Shown here in pieces: positions 1-10,253 of a stretch of 64,000 nt of DNA (position 1 is the first letter of the stretch; each line of letters opens with the position of its first letter). Location of the stretch: the NCBI RefSeq assembly GCF_003144115.1, contig NW_020312014.1, forward strand, positions 1 through 64,000, read 5' to 3'. A model generated the notes under the pieces. That model was not told the DNA's origin. It made no database searches and was given only the letters and a program-made list of their open reading frames with translations. Made by a program: the position numbers and the translations under genes. This DNA comes from Tilletiopsis washingtonensis. Lineage: Eukaryota; Basidiomycota; Exobasidiomycetes; Entylomatales.

Positions 1-113
1 AACCCTAACCCTAACCCTAACCCTAACCCTAACCCTAACCCTAACCCTAACCCTAACCCTAACCCTAACCCTAACCCTAACCCTAACCCTAACCCCTCGT
101 AACCCTAACCCTC
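1..113. repeat. Telomere repeat array (CCCTAA)n, chromosome end
   Basis: Uninterrupted CCCTAA hexamers run from base 1 to about base 93, followed by one degenerate unit and two further units ending near 113. Read outward this is TTAGGG, the telomere repeat of most filamentous and basidiomycete fungi. The C-rich strand at the 5' end is the orientation expected for a left chromosome terminus. Confidence 0.97.
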
Positions 114-2460
114 AGCGCTCAGTCAGTCTGTTCTACTTGCCCCAAGCTGGAATGCTGAAACCCCTCCTATACTGGCGCTCAAGTGCCTTGAGATAACAGA
201 TGCATGTAGGGTAGATGTCCTGCACCACCAACTTGTACCCGCTTGCAATGCATCACACCTTGAGGGCTCCCAACGCACAGACCATTGGGCCCTTGCCACA
301 ACGTGTTGGATGGCCAATGCTGCTCAAGTGCGCACACTGCAGAATGGCTCTGCAGCCTAGTGCCGCTCAGTAGCAGGCCAGTCATGCTGCTGCTGCTCTA
401 ATGCGCTCATGCAGGCAGCGCTGGTAGCTGCACCAGGCAGTTGGGCAATGGCCCAACAATGCAAGCCCTGCTGACAGTACAGCCCTGGTGTGATGCAAAC
501 AGGTACAAGTTGATTGTGCAGGATGTCCAATAAGCTGCAGGACTGGCTTTGGTGCACTGGCCACATTGTGGACAGTGTGCTGCTCAAACAGATCATTTGT
601 TGCTGACAACCTCTCAAATAGTCAGACCAGCCAGACCTTCTTGCGTGCACATCTCCAAGGTCATGCGGTGAGTTTTCCAAGATGATCACAATGTAAAAGC
701 ACTGCTGATGCTCTGCGGCCACCTCTCTCTCAGGAACACCAAGAACACTCAACTTGAGACCAAGATTGCTTGATTCAAGGTTGCAGCCAAGATGAAGGAG
801 CTTGCTCATCAAATGCTGATGGAGGGCCAGAAGGTGCATGTCCTATTTGAGAACACATGTGCCTTTGCACTCAAGAGCAAGCAGCTTGTGCAACAAGCAG
901 GCGCAGCGCAAGCATGACACAGCCTGTCATGTCAGCACAGCGCAGTGCGTCTGGCCAAGGCTGCTGCACCACAAATCAAAATCTGCTGCGCACCTTGCAG
1001 CGCCGCTGGCACCTGGCCAGCATAATCTACAATGCCTTGTGCCTGTTGGGTGTTGCACCTCTTGCATCCAGCACTGTCAACAACACGCCTCCTTGCATGT
1101 GTTGAGTCATAAAAGACCAGCCCAACAATATCAAGGCGCTGATAGGCATGCTTTGCTCCGGCTCCCCTTGCAATTATTGTGTTTGTGTGTGTGTGTATTG
1201 TGCCTCCAAGGGGGAGATTGCAGCCTCCTACCGCATGCTGTGACAAGAGTAGCTGCTGCTCAGAGGGCACAACCCAGCTGAACTTTGTTGGCAATGCTGG
1301 TGACGCTTGTGGTGGTGTCAAGCAGCTCTTTGTTCAGCAGGCAGCCAGCTTGCCAAAATGAGAGCAGTGTAGTTCCTGGATGCTGCTCAGGCTGATGTAA
1401 ATGCATATACAAGGCCAGTAACATAGGTCAGATGGGGTGGCGCAGATGTGGCAGCCAAGCAAGGGAGAAATGCTGTTGGCTTTGCTGGATGCATGCACTC
1501 ACGCATCAATGCGTCCATCAGGCACGCCTGCCAGCTCAAACATTGTGCACTTGTCATGTGCCTTGTTGATGTTGTGCAGGTTACAAGCTGGAGTGAGAGC
1601 CCACTTGTAGGCAGTTTCTGCCTGCATGCCAAGGCAATTGGGGGTGGAGTGGGGGCAAGGGACAAGTGCAGGCTTTGGCAGTTGCTTGGCATGACAAGCT
1701 TTGGCTTCCTCACCAAGGCAAATTGGGTTGAGCAGCTTGGCATAGCACGCATTGGCCGCCTTGGCGGCCATGTCCTTGAGCATTGGCTGTGTTGTGGTAA
1801 TGGAGGCGCTGCTGATGAGCCAGAGCAACTGCAAGTCAGCCTTGCCTGCGTTGGTGCTGTTGCTATGTTGAGGGAAGAGGCGCTCATCCTCTCCACTCTT
1901 TCTTCCCAAAGTGCCTGAGCAGGAGCAGCACTGTGGATTGCATCAGGGCAAGGGGTGATAAACCCGTGTCCTATGAGCAGATAGACAAGGTGAGGGGTCT
2001 GCTGCAGTGGCTCTGGAGCAGGTGAGCGCAGCTTCTGCTGCTGCAGAGCTGCTATATGCTGATGGCAGCTAGGTGCAATGCCTTTAGCTGCGTACCTATG
2101 CATGCCGGCCTTGCAGACACCATGGCTGCATACAGCAATAGCCAGAGCATGCATGTGATGCAGGCTGTGTATCTGTGCTGCTGCTGGGTCCACTTTGACA
2201 ATGCAATCAGGGCCAACAAGCTGGCAGGCAACCCCTGCAGTGACAGTCAAGAACAAACTGAACAGCACTGCTACCATCTCAAGTGCCAGAAGAGGCTGTA
2301 TCCTGACGTGTTTGCTGATCAAGCATGTGCTTGAGGCAAAGTCTGCCCTGGCTAACTGCAAGTCCAAGATGGGAGGTAAGCAGCTCTGGCCTCTCAAGCT
2401 TGTGAGTGCATTGCATGCTTTGGCAGCTGGATCTGTGCGCCAGCCCCGCCCCCAGTTGCA
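114..2460. other. CpG-poor subtelomeric region with degenerate coding relics
   Basis: This stretch is clearly lower in GC than the rest and very rich in TG and CA. Bases 421-600 contain no CG dinucleotide, whereas the 60 bases 2461-2520 contain about ten. Several reading frames look like fossil protein sequence interrupted by stops (for example - strand 1499-1909, + strand 2056-2334), but no intact gene is visible and no RecQ helicase motif was found. A short GT run lies near 1178-1198. The composition returns to the genome norm abruptly at about 2435-2470. CpG methylation followed by deamination, or RIP-like mutation, is a likely cause (inference). Confidence 0.7.
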
Positions 2461-2891
2461 GAACATTCTGGAGCGCCGCGCTTTGCGCGCCCAGCTCACG
2501 AGACCGCCGCCCAGCGCACGGAACGCGGCAGTCGCACGCGCGAGCGCAGCGCCGTGCGAAGGTGCGCGAAGAAGCGGCAGCGTCGCTCCCGGCCGAGCCC
2601 CCGACAGGCCCTGCCCCTCACGGCTCCGCCAAGGCGCTGAACGGCTGGTGCTCAGGCTGTGTGTGAAGGAGCCAACGCTGAACAGGTGCTGCCGAGGTGC
2701 AAGCGATGTGGCAGCGCGCGGGGCGGGGCTGATGTGACGGTGCGGTGCCGATGCAGACGCGGCGGCGGCTGCTCCGCCGTGCGCCGCTTGGCCCGCCGCG
2801 GCGCTTGCCTGCGTCGTCGCCGCACACGCCGCGCACGCTCCAGCATCAGTCCCGACCGTCACCCCACCCCACCACACTCACCCACACCGCC

Positions 2892-3732
2892 ATGTCTGCC
2901 TCCATCGAAGAGATCGCCGACGACGTGCAGGACGTGCGTGCCTGCCTGCGCTGCCGCGCGCGCGTGCGCCGCTGTGCTGACGTGTGTGTCTCCCTCTGCC
3001 GCACTGCGCCCTGCCCACAGCTGCAGGTCGAGTCCGACGTCGAGGCGTCCGGCGCCACCGGCGGCGACGTCACCATCGGCGAGCACGTCACGAGCAAGCC
3101 GGAGCGCAAGGCGCGCAAGAGCCTGCAGAACATCGGCCTCAAGAAGGTGCAGGGCATCACGCGCGTGACGATGCGCCGGCCCCGCGGCGTGAGTGCGCTG
3201 CCGGAGCGGCCGGTCCTGTCGCCCGCCCACTCACCCTCTCGCAGCACCTCTACGTGATCTCGACGCCCGAGGTGTACAAGTCCGCCTCGGCCGACGTGTA
3301 CATCGTCTTTGGCGAGGCCAAGTCGGAGGACCAGAGCATGGCCGCGCAGCAGGCGCAGGCCGCGCAGATCGCGCAGCAGGAGGCGCAGCAGGACAAGCTG
3401 CTCGCCGACAGCTTCGCCGCGAGCCAGGCGCAGAGCGCCGGTGCCGGCAAGGAGAAGGAGGAGAAGGAGGAAGAGAGCGACGGCGAGATCGACGAGACGG
3501 GCGTCGACGCCAAGGACATCGACCTGGTCATGCAGCAGGTGTCGTGCTCGCGCCGCAAGGCCGTCAAGGCGCTCAAGGAGACCAACGGCGACCGTGAGTG
3601 GAGCGTGCTGGCGGTGGCCCTGCGCGTGCTGACCTCTTGCGCCTGCAGTCATCGTGAGCTGCAGAGCTGAGCCTGCACTGCGTCGCGCAACTGACACGCT
3701 TCCCGCAGAACGCCATCATGAACGCCTCGTAG
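2892..3732 (+). CDS. EGD2: Nascent polypeptide-associated complex subunit alpha
   Basis: NAC alpha binds ribosomes with its beta partner and shields emerging polypeptides. Five exons: 2892-2933, 3021-3188, 3245-3593, 3649-3653, 3709-3732, giving 195 aa, a usual length for fungi. The NAC domain has the family motifs KKVQGITRVTMRRPRG and STPEVYKSASADVYIVFGEAK; an acidic linker follows, then the C-terminal UBA domain (DAKDIDLVMQQVSCSRRKAV). The UBA ending DLINAIMNAS is only produced if a 5-nt exon, TCATC, is included. The introns flanking it are 55 nt each. Intron 1 is 87 nt, a multiple of three, and free of in-frame stops, so a naive reading frame runs through it. This is the first intact gene next to the telomere, convergent with the transporter that ends at 3921. 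Confidence 0.93.
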
Positions 3733-3824
3733 ATGCGCGCATCACCTCGCAGGCCGGCGCATGCTGCCTGCTCTCAATCGGAACGGCCTCGGCACCGCCT
3801 CGCGGCACACCCGCGCCGCTCCGG

Positions 3825-3830
3825 AATAAA
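3825..3830 (+). terminator. Possible poly(A) signal of the NAC alpha gene
   Basis: An AATAAA hexamer lies 93 nt downstream of the stop codon, inside the 188-bp gap between the two convergent genes. Fungal poly(A) signals are loosely defined, so this is only suggestive. Confidence 0.35.
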
Positions 3831-3920
3831 AGCAGTCGATCCAACACGTCTGCAGGCGACTCGATGCGCAAGGTATAGATTGGGACAGACAGGCCGGAGC
3901 AGGGAATCGACAGAGGCGCG

Positions 3921-6772
3921 TCAGAACGGGAGCGTCTCGTCGGCATTCTTGAACTGCGCAGAAGGATGAGCTGGGTGCGGGTCATGCTCGCCGGGCGGAC
4001 TCACGGCGTCGGCAGCCTCCTTGCAGTGCTCCTCGCCGCCCGCCTCGTCGATGGAGTAGCAGAGAAAGAGCGTATCGGCGCTGCGGGAAAAAGGGCATCA
4101 GCCAGGGCGGCGTGCAGCTGCCGCCGGCACTCACGCATTGCCGAGCACATCGCTGCACAGCCGCAGCGTCCAGTACGGCACGAGCGCGCAAAGCAGACCG
4201 ACGAGCGGCGCGTCGGCAGGCACATGCAGGTTGTGGGCGCTGAAGAGAAAGCCGGCCACGCCCGCGAGGAACGACAGGGCGAGCGTCATGAGGTCGAGCA
4301 GGAGGTGGATGATGAGGCCTGCCGGGGCGTCAGCAGGCGCTCGAGCGCACGTCAGGCCCGCACTTACCGTCCATGACGCTCTTGACCGCACGGCCACGCA
4401 CTAGGCGTGCCGAGCGGCGTGTTGCAGCGGCGAAGCCCTCGCCCGTGACGCCGACGTAGATCAGCGCAAAGTCCGAGATGCCGCTGAGCACGGCGCTGAG
4501 GCCTGCCAGCAGCGCAGCGCCGGCAGCAAGCGGCTGCAAAAAGTCGGGCGTGCGCGGGTGTGAGATCGCTCGGCTTGTGCGGCGTGCGAGGCCCGCAATG
4601 AGCATGCCCACACGGGCGATGGCGAGCGCCAGCGCCGCGGCGCAGATAGTGCCGAGCGCCGGGCCCGTCGCGCGCGAGAAGGACGCACGCACAATCTCGA
4701 GCTGCGTCGGCTCGAGCGGCGACGGGTCCTGCGTGCCGAGCCAGTCGCCCGGCGCGGGCCCCGGCAGCGAGTCCTCACCCGCCTCGTACTCCGAGTCGAC
4801 GGCCGTGGAGCGCGCCTCGGCGGCCCGCTTCGAGCCGTCGCCGTGGAAAAACCAGTGCGACACGGTGCCGGCGACGGTCACCCGCAGCACGCCGCGCATG
4901 GCGCTCCACGTCCACAGCCACGCGCCGAGCGTGGCCCACGCCAGCCAGCGCGCGCCGGCGTTGGTGATCCACTCCTGGCTCTCGCCGTGCTTGACGCCAA
5001 AGTGGCCGAGGAGGAAGAGGCGCGCAAAGATCGACAGAAGCGGAATGGAGAGCAGCAGAAAGACGCCGAGCTGCGCGAGACTGAGGATAAGCAGCGCAGG
5101 GTGCGCCGCAATGATGCGAGCCGCCAGCTCCAGCACAGCGAGAGTGCGCGCCAACGATGCGCGACGGACCCAGACGGCGCGCACGAAGAGTGCAGCACCG
5201 ATGAGCGGCAGGAACGAGAGCACGCGGAGGCTGTGACAGCGCGTGAGCAAGGTATGAGCTGTCAATGCTCAAAGCGGACTCACCCCGTCGTAGACCAGTC
5301 GCCGCCGCTCCACGCCTCGTCGTCGTACACGAAGCTGCCGGCGAACGCCCAGGCCCAGCCGAGCGCCAGCGCCGTGGGCGTGACAAGCAGGCTGGCGCGC
5401 AGCACGGTGCGGCCGCCCAGCCGCGAGATGTGCCGCAGCAGCAGCAGGTTGCCGGCGCCGGCGGCGACCGAGATGAGCGTGAGCATAAAGAGCACCGGCA
5501 CCGAGCGCGTCAGCGTCCAGTACGGCGACGGCCGCACCGCCGGCGAGGCTGGCCGGCCAGGCGACTGCAGACAGACGTGAGCTCACGCATCGCATCGCAC
5601 ACATCACCACGCACCTGTGCTCCGAGCGCTGCAACACCGCCGATGAGCACCGTAGCGAGCAGCACGAGTGCCCACGCCGCCAGCGCGCCCTTGTCCTTCC
5701 ACTCGCGCCACGCGACGGCGTTGCCAGGCGCCCACGGCGTCCAGCCGCTGTGTGCCGGCGGGTGCGGGTACGCATAGACGTCGTCGATGCCCTGCCGGGT
5801 TGTGCGCCCGGTGAACGCACCCGGCGGCAGTGGCAGCGTGGAGCCCTCGGCGGAAGAGAGGAGCGTCTCATTCTCAGCGCAACGGGCGCCGACGGGCGAC
5901 GCCGAACGCGACGAGGTGGGCGACGAGACAGACGAGGCATAGGCGCGCGGACGCGAGGCCTGGCGCGGCGGCTGGTCGTCATCCGAGTCCGACGGCCGCC
6001 GAAAGATGTCGCCGTCGGCGGGCGCCGCAGCGAGTGCCGCTGCCTGACGCTGCGCTGCCGAGCGCGGAGTGCGTGCGGCAGACGGCGGCCGCGCCTCGTC
6101 GTCGCCGCTCGAGCTGCCGGTGGTCGACGAGGCGGCGTGCGCCAGCCAGCCCTGCGCGTAGGCGGCGCGCCCGGGCGCGCTGGGCGTGGTGCGTGCGGCG
6201 TGCGGCGGCGGCACAGCGCGCGCATCGTCGACGCTGGCGTGCCCGACGAACGGGTCCTCCTCGTCGACGGCACGGAAGCCGCCGATGCGCGACGCGGCGG
6301 GCGTGGCGTCGCCGTCGTCGGGCGCCAGCAGGCCGGCGGCGCGGCGGTCGTGGCGCCAGAGGTCGCCGTCGTCGTCGGCCTCGTCGTCGTCCTCGTCGGC
6401 CATCTCGCCGATGGCACCGGGCGCGTCGCGCGCGTGCGGGCGGCTGCTGCGCTCGCGGCCGCGCGCCGAGGCGAGGCCGTAGCGGCTGGCGCCCATCAGC
6501 GACGCGGCGCCCGGCGGCGCGCGCAGCGAGGCCGAGGGCGAGGGCAGGCCGTCGGACGCGGCGGGCGACGAGACGGCGCTGCCGCTGCTGCCGCTGCGTG
6601 CGTGTGCGGCGGCGAGGAAGCCCTCGCGGCCGTGGCCGGTGCGGGCGTAGGGGTCGGCGCGCGTGGCGGCGAGGGCGGCGAGGGCGCTGCTGCCGGCGAG
6701 GCTGGCGGCGGCGCTGGTGCTCGTGCTTGCGCTGGCGCTGGCGGCACTGCGGCGCGGCGGCTGCGCAGCCAT
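3921..6772 (-). CDS. PNS1: Choline-transporter-like protein (CTL/SLC44, Pns1-like)
   Basis: Multi-pass membrane protein of the CTL family (PF04515), at the plasma membrane in yeast; substrate in fungi is unsettled. Six exons on the minus strand: 6772-5615, 5564-5284, 5230-4368, 4318-4135, 4080-4005, 3953-3921; about 864 aa. The first 350 or so residues are disordered, Ser/Ala/Arg-rich; the membrane part starts at WALVLLATVLIGGVAALGAQ. Family signatures are SPYWTLTRSVPV, VGVTGEGFAAATRRSARLV and the C-terminal DTLFLCYSIDEAGGEEHC. The last 51-nt intron (3954-4004) is a stop-free multiple of three; splicing gives the family-like ending EAADAFKNADETLPF, while retention would add 17 residues. The start at 6772 was chosen because sequence upstream has promoter-like composition; an upstream in-frame ATG exists at 7006. 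Confidence 0.85.
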
Positions 6773-7604
6773 GGCGGCGTGCGCCTGAGGTGTGCGAGTG
6801 GAGCGGGTGTGAGAGCGGGTGTGCCGGCGGGCGAGGTGGTGGTGAGAGGGCGAGGCGGGCGCAGCACGAGACACGCGCAGCACTCCACACAAGCGCCGTG
6901 CTTGGCCCCCGCAGCGCGGCACGCAGGCAGCGCAGCAGCCGCGCGCCGCCATCTGCATCACCGCATCGCCCCTGGCCGGTCGCGTGCTGATCCGATGGCC
7001 ACACACGCCGCCGCCTCAGCATTCGCGCACCTCTGCGGCGCCACCTGCCTCCGGCTCGACAGCCATCGCACAAGCAGCTGCCACATCGCAGTTTCAGCAC
7101 CTCTGATGGCCTCGCTCGCCGCACAGATGGAGCGCAGTGCCATGCTCCGCCGGCGGAGCCTTATCGCGGCTGCACCCTGACGGCGCATCGCGTGGGAGCA
7201 GCGCGCGCCGGCGGGGTACGCACGCCGCCGCGCCGCATCCGCTCGCCCTCGGCAGCATCGCAGCAGCGAGCGCCACGCCAGGCAAGCGCTCACCCGGCAT
7301 ATGTGGCGCTCCTCAGCCGGTCTACTCCAGCATGCGATGGCATTGCTGATCACGGCAGTCAGGCTGTTTGCTGCATGCTGCGAGGCAGCAGGCTTGGCGT
7401 TGTGGCGTGGGCAGCGCGGCGATCTCGGCCGGCATGCGCCGACGATATTTCGGCGCGGCGCGTTACGCTTGCTTGCTGCTTCGCGTGCTTCCTCGTGGAG
7501 GCGCGTTGTCTGGCCTGCCTCTCCTCCATCACGCCCCTCCTCGCTGCTCGTCGCTGCACCTCGCACCCGCGCCTCGCTCGCCGCTCACCGAGCCGCACGG
7601 CGCC
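6773..7604. other. Divergent intergenic region, 832 bp
   Basis: Shared upstream region of the CTL transporter (-) and RPC82 (+). Open frames here are GC-driven and show no family-like sequence. I see no RNA gene or repeat. Confidence 0.6.
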
Positions 7605-10180
7605 ATGTCCGCCGCCGCCGCCGCTGCGCCCGTGCCGCGCCGAGGCGCTGCGGCGCACAGCCGCGAGAAGCTGCGCCTCTGCCACAGCATCGTGCTCGAC
7701 CACTTCGGGCCCACCGCGGCGGTGAGTCGGCGAAGAAGCACGGAGCGCTTGGAGTGGTGTAGATGCGGGCGCTGTCATGGAGTCCATACTGCGGATGGCT
7801 GGGATGTATCGTCCCCTGCTCGGACTGGCGTTGCTGCAGGCGAAGCAGGGGCTGGGCGCGCCGTGCTAAACATGCTCGGCCGTGTTTGCGCATCCCTCGC
7901 ATCCGCCGCAGCCGTTGCGCTCATTTGCGTCTTGCTGACACTGGCTCTGCCTCAGCGCGTCGCCTCGGTGCTGCTGCAGCGCGGCCGCCTCTCGCTGCGC
8001 GAGCTCATGCGCTTCCTCGCCACGTCGAGCGCCGCCGCCGCCGCCGGCCTGTCTGCCAGCGACAAGATCTCGGCCGGCTCGGGCTCGGTGGACATTGCTG
8101 CGTCTGCTGCTGCCGCTGCAGTGGCGGCCGCCGCCTCGGCCGCAGCGTCGCCGCTGAAGAGTCGGCGTCTCGTGCAGCAGACGCTGCTCATCCTCGTGCA
8201 GCACGGTCTTTGCTGGCACGTGCGCCTCGACGCCGACGGCATGATCCTCGACGACGACAACGACGACGACGCCGGGGCAGGTACCGAGTGGTTCGAGATG
8301 AATGCCGACGCGATCCTGCCGCGGGTACGCCTTGGCCGCTACGTCGACATCGCCGAGGCTGTCGGCGGCAGTGAGGCGCGCGACGTGGTCCGCCTGATCC
8401 TGCAGAACGGCCGTCTGCAGGCCAGCGACGTGATCGAGCGGCTGGGCGATGGCGATGCGAAGCGTGAGTGTCGCGTGCGCGAGCGATCGACCTGCTGCCT
8501 GACGCGCAGCCCACAGGCTCTGCGTCGGTCGCGCAATTGCTACGCACGCTGCTCTACAAGGCCTACCTGCGGCCGTCGGTCGTGAGCCAGACGAGCAACC
8601 CGCGCGACAAGGAAATCTCGTACGAGCTCAACGAGGTCAAGGGCGACCGAAACATCAAGACGCCCAAGCAGCTCAAGGAGATCAAGGAGCGCGTCGCGCT
8701 GACGCTGGCCGACGAGGAGCGCGCGCAGTGGGAGGGCGGCACCATGGACGCCGGCGGCGTGCTGCAGGGCGGCAGCGGCCGGCTTGGCCTGTTGGTGCGT
8801 AACGTTGCTGGCTGCGCAAGCTATTCCCCTGACCCGGGCTCTGCCGCAGAAACGCAAGGCGGCCAAGCAGGGCTCCAAGAAAAAGGGCGCCGCTGCTGCG
8901 TCGTCCAAGAAGCAAAAGGGTGAGAATGGCAAGGCCAAGGAGGCGCCTGTCTCGCTGGCGGGTGCCGAGGACGACGAGGTCCTGGAAGGACTCGAGATCG
9001 ATGTAAGTCTGCCGGGCCCGTCGCTCGGAGCAGCGCTCACTCCTTCTCCCAGCCAAACGTCTTCCTGCTGGTCCACTACGACCGCTTCGACGTGCACATT
9101 CGCGACGAGGTGCGTGCAGCGTCGTGCCGCGCATCAGCGCACACTGACTCCGTGCACAGGTCATTTACAAGGCCGTCGAGGGCAAGTACAACAAGAACTT
9201 TGCCGACGTGCTGCGCCTCATGGTCTCTGCGGGCGAGGCGCGCTCGGAACGGCCTAGCGCCCGCAACGAGACGTCAGGTGAGGCATGATGCGCGAGCTGT
9301 GCATGTTTCTCGCTGACCATCGTCGCAGGCATCGTATCCAACACCCTGCTGAGCACCCATCTGGGCTCCATCTCGCTGTCAAAAGGCTTCGACAAGGACT
9401 ACCTGCGCTCGTCGGGCTCATCAGGCTCGGGGCCCTCGCGCTTCGAGCTGCTGGCCGAGTACGCCGGCGTCCTGTCTGCGGTGGACAACGTGTCGCCCGA
9501 GGCACAGTCCACGCGCTTCCTCGCCCCCGTCGGCAGCGGCACGACGATCAGCGCCGGCGGCTCGCGTGCGCCGCAGACGTTCACCATCGAGTACGCCAAC
9601 ATCGCACGCAGCCTCAAGCGGGCGCTGCTGCGCAACGTCGTCGAGAACCAGTTCAGCTCCGCAGCCACGCGCATCATGAGCATCCTCATGACTATGGGCA
9701 AGCTGGAGGAGAAGCACGTGCGTAGCCACACAGCAGCATCTCGTGTTCTCTGACTGACACCACGCGCAGATCGCAAAGGTGGCGCTGCTCTCGGTCAACG
9801 ACACGCGCGACGTCTGCGCGCGTCTCTTTGCCGCCTCGCTCATCTCGATGCAGGAGGTGCCCAAGTCGGCCGACCGCTCGAACCCGCAGCGCATGTTCTT
9901 CCTGTGGTACGTCGACGAGGCCAAGTCGCGCGCCTGGCTGCTCGACCACCTGTACAAGACGCAAGCGCGCCTGGCGCAGCGGCGGCGCGAAGAGGCGCGG
10001 CGACAGGAGGCGCTGCTGCGCAAGACGGAGCGCAGCGACGTCAAGATGGACGCCGCGACGCTGCTCGCCGACTGGGAGAAGGAGCAGCTGACGCGTCTCA
10101 ACAAGACGCTCGAGCTGCTCACCGTCGAGGAGATGCGCACAGACCTCGACGCCTTTGTCGTCAGCCATCTGCCGGGGTGA
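7605..10180 (+). CDS. RPC82: DNA-directed RNA polymerase III subunit C82/RPC3
   Basis: Subunit of the RPC82-RPC34-RPC31 subcomplex that helps Pol III open promoters; nuclear. Eight exons: 7605-7721, 7956-8463, 8517-8794, 8850-9002, 9053-9109, 9160-9277, 9329-9717, 9770-10180; 676 aa against about 650 in yeast. The N-terminal winged helix begins SREKLRLCHSIVLDHFG and continues after intron 1 with RVASVLLQRGRLSLRELMRF. The middle reads FEMNADAILPRVRLGRYVDI, and the C-terminal helices include SLKRALLRNVVENQFSS and RMFFLWYVDEAKSRAWLLDH. A lysine-rich segment (KRKAAKQGSKKKGAAAASSK) sits in exon 4. Intron 1 is 234 nt, long for this genome, and has no in-frame stop; family alignment by eye argues that it is removed. 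The gene is convergent with the RING protein, whose stop lies 73 bp away. Confidence 0.92.
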
Positions 10181-10253
10181 CGCGTGACGTGTGCAATCTA
10201 ATCTAGTAATACAGGGAAGCGTGGCGCTGCGGGAGTGGTCGAGGCTATTCAGG

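Noticed and set aside
114-2460. Subtelomeric RecQ-type helicase gene
   Set aside because: Expected near basidiomycete telomeres, but no Walker A, DEAH or other helicase motif was found in any frame.
1387-2877. 496-codon minus-strand ORF
   Set aside because: Ala/Arg-rich, spans the composition boundary and opposes the real EGD2 promoter; no conserved blocks.
5750-7180. 476-codon plus-strand ORF
   Set aside because: Antisense to the disordered N terminus of the CTL transporter; Arg/Gly repetition typical of GC-driven shadow frames.
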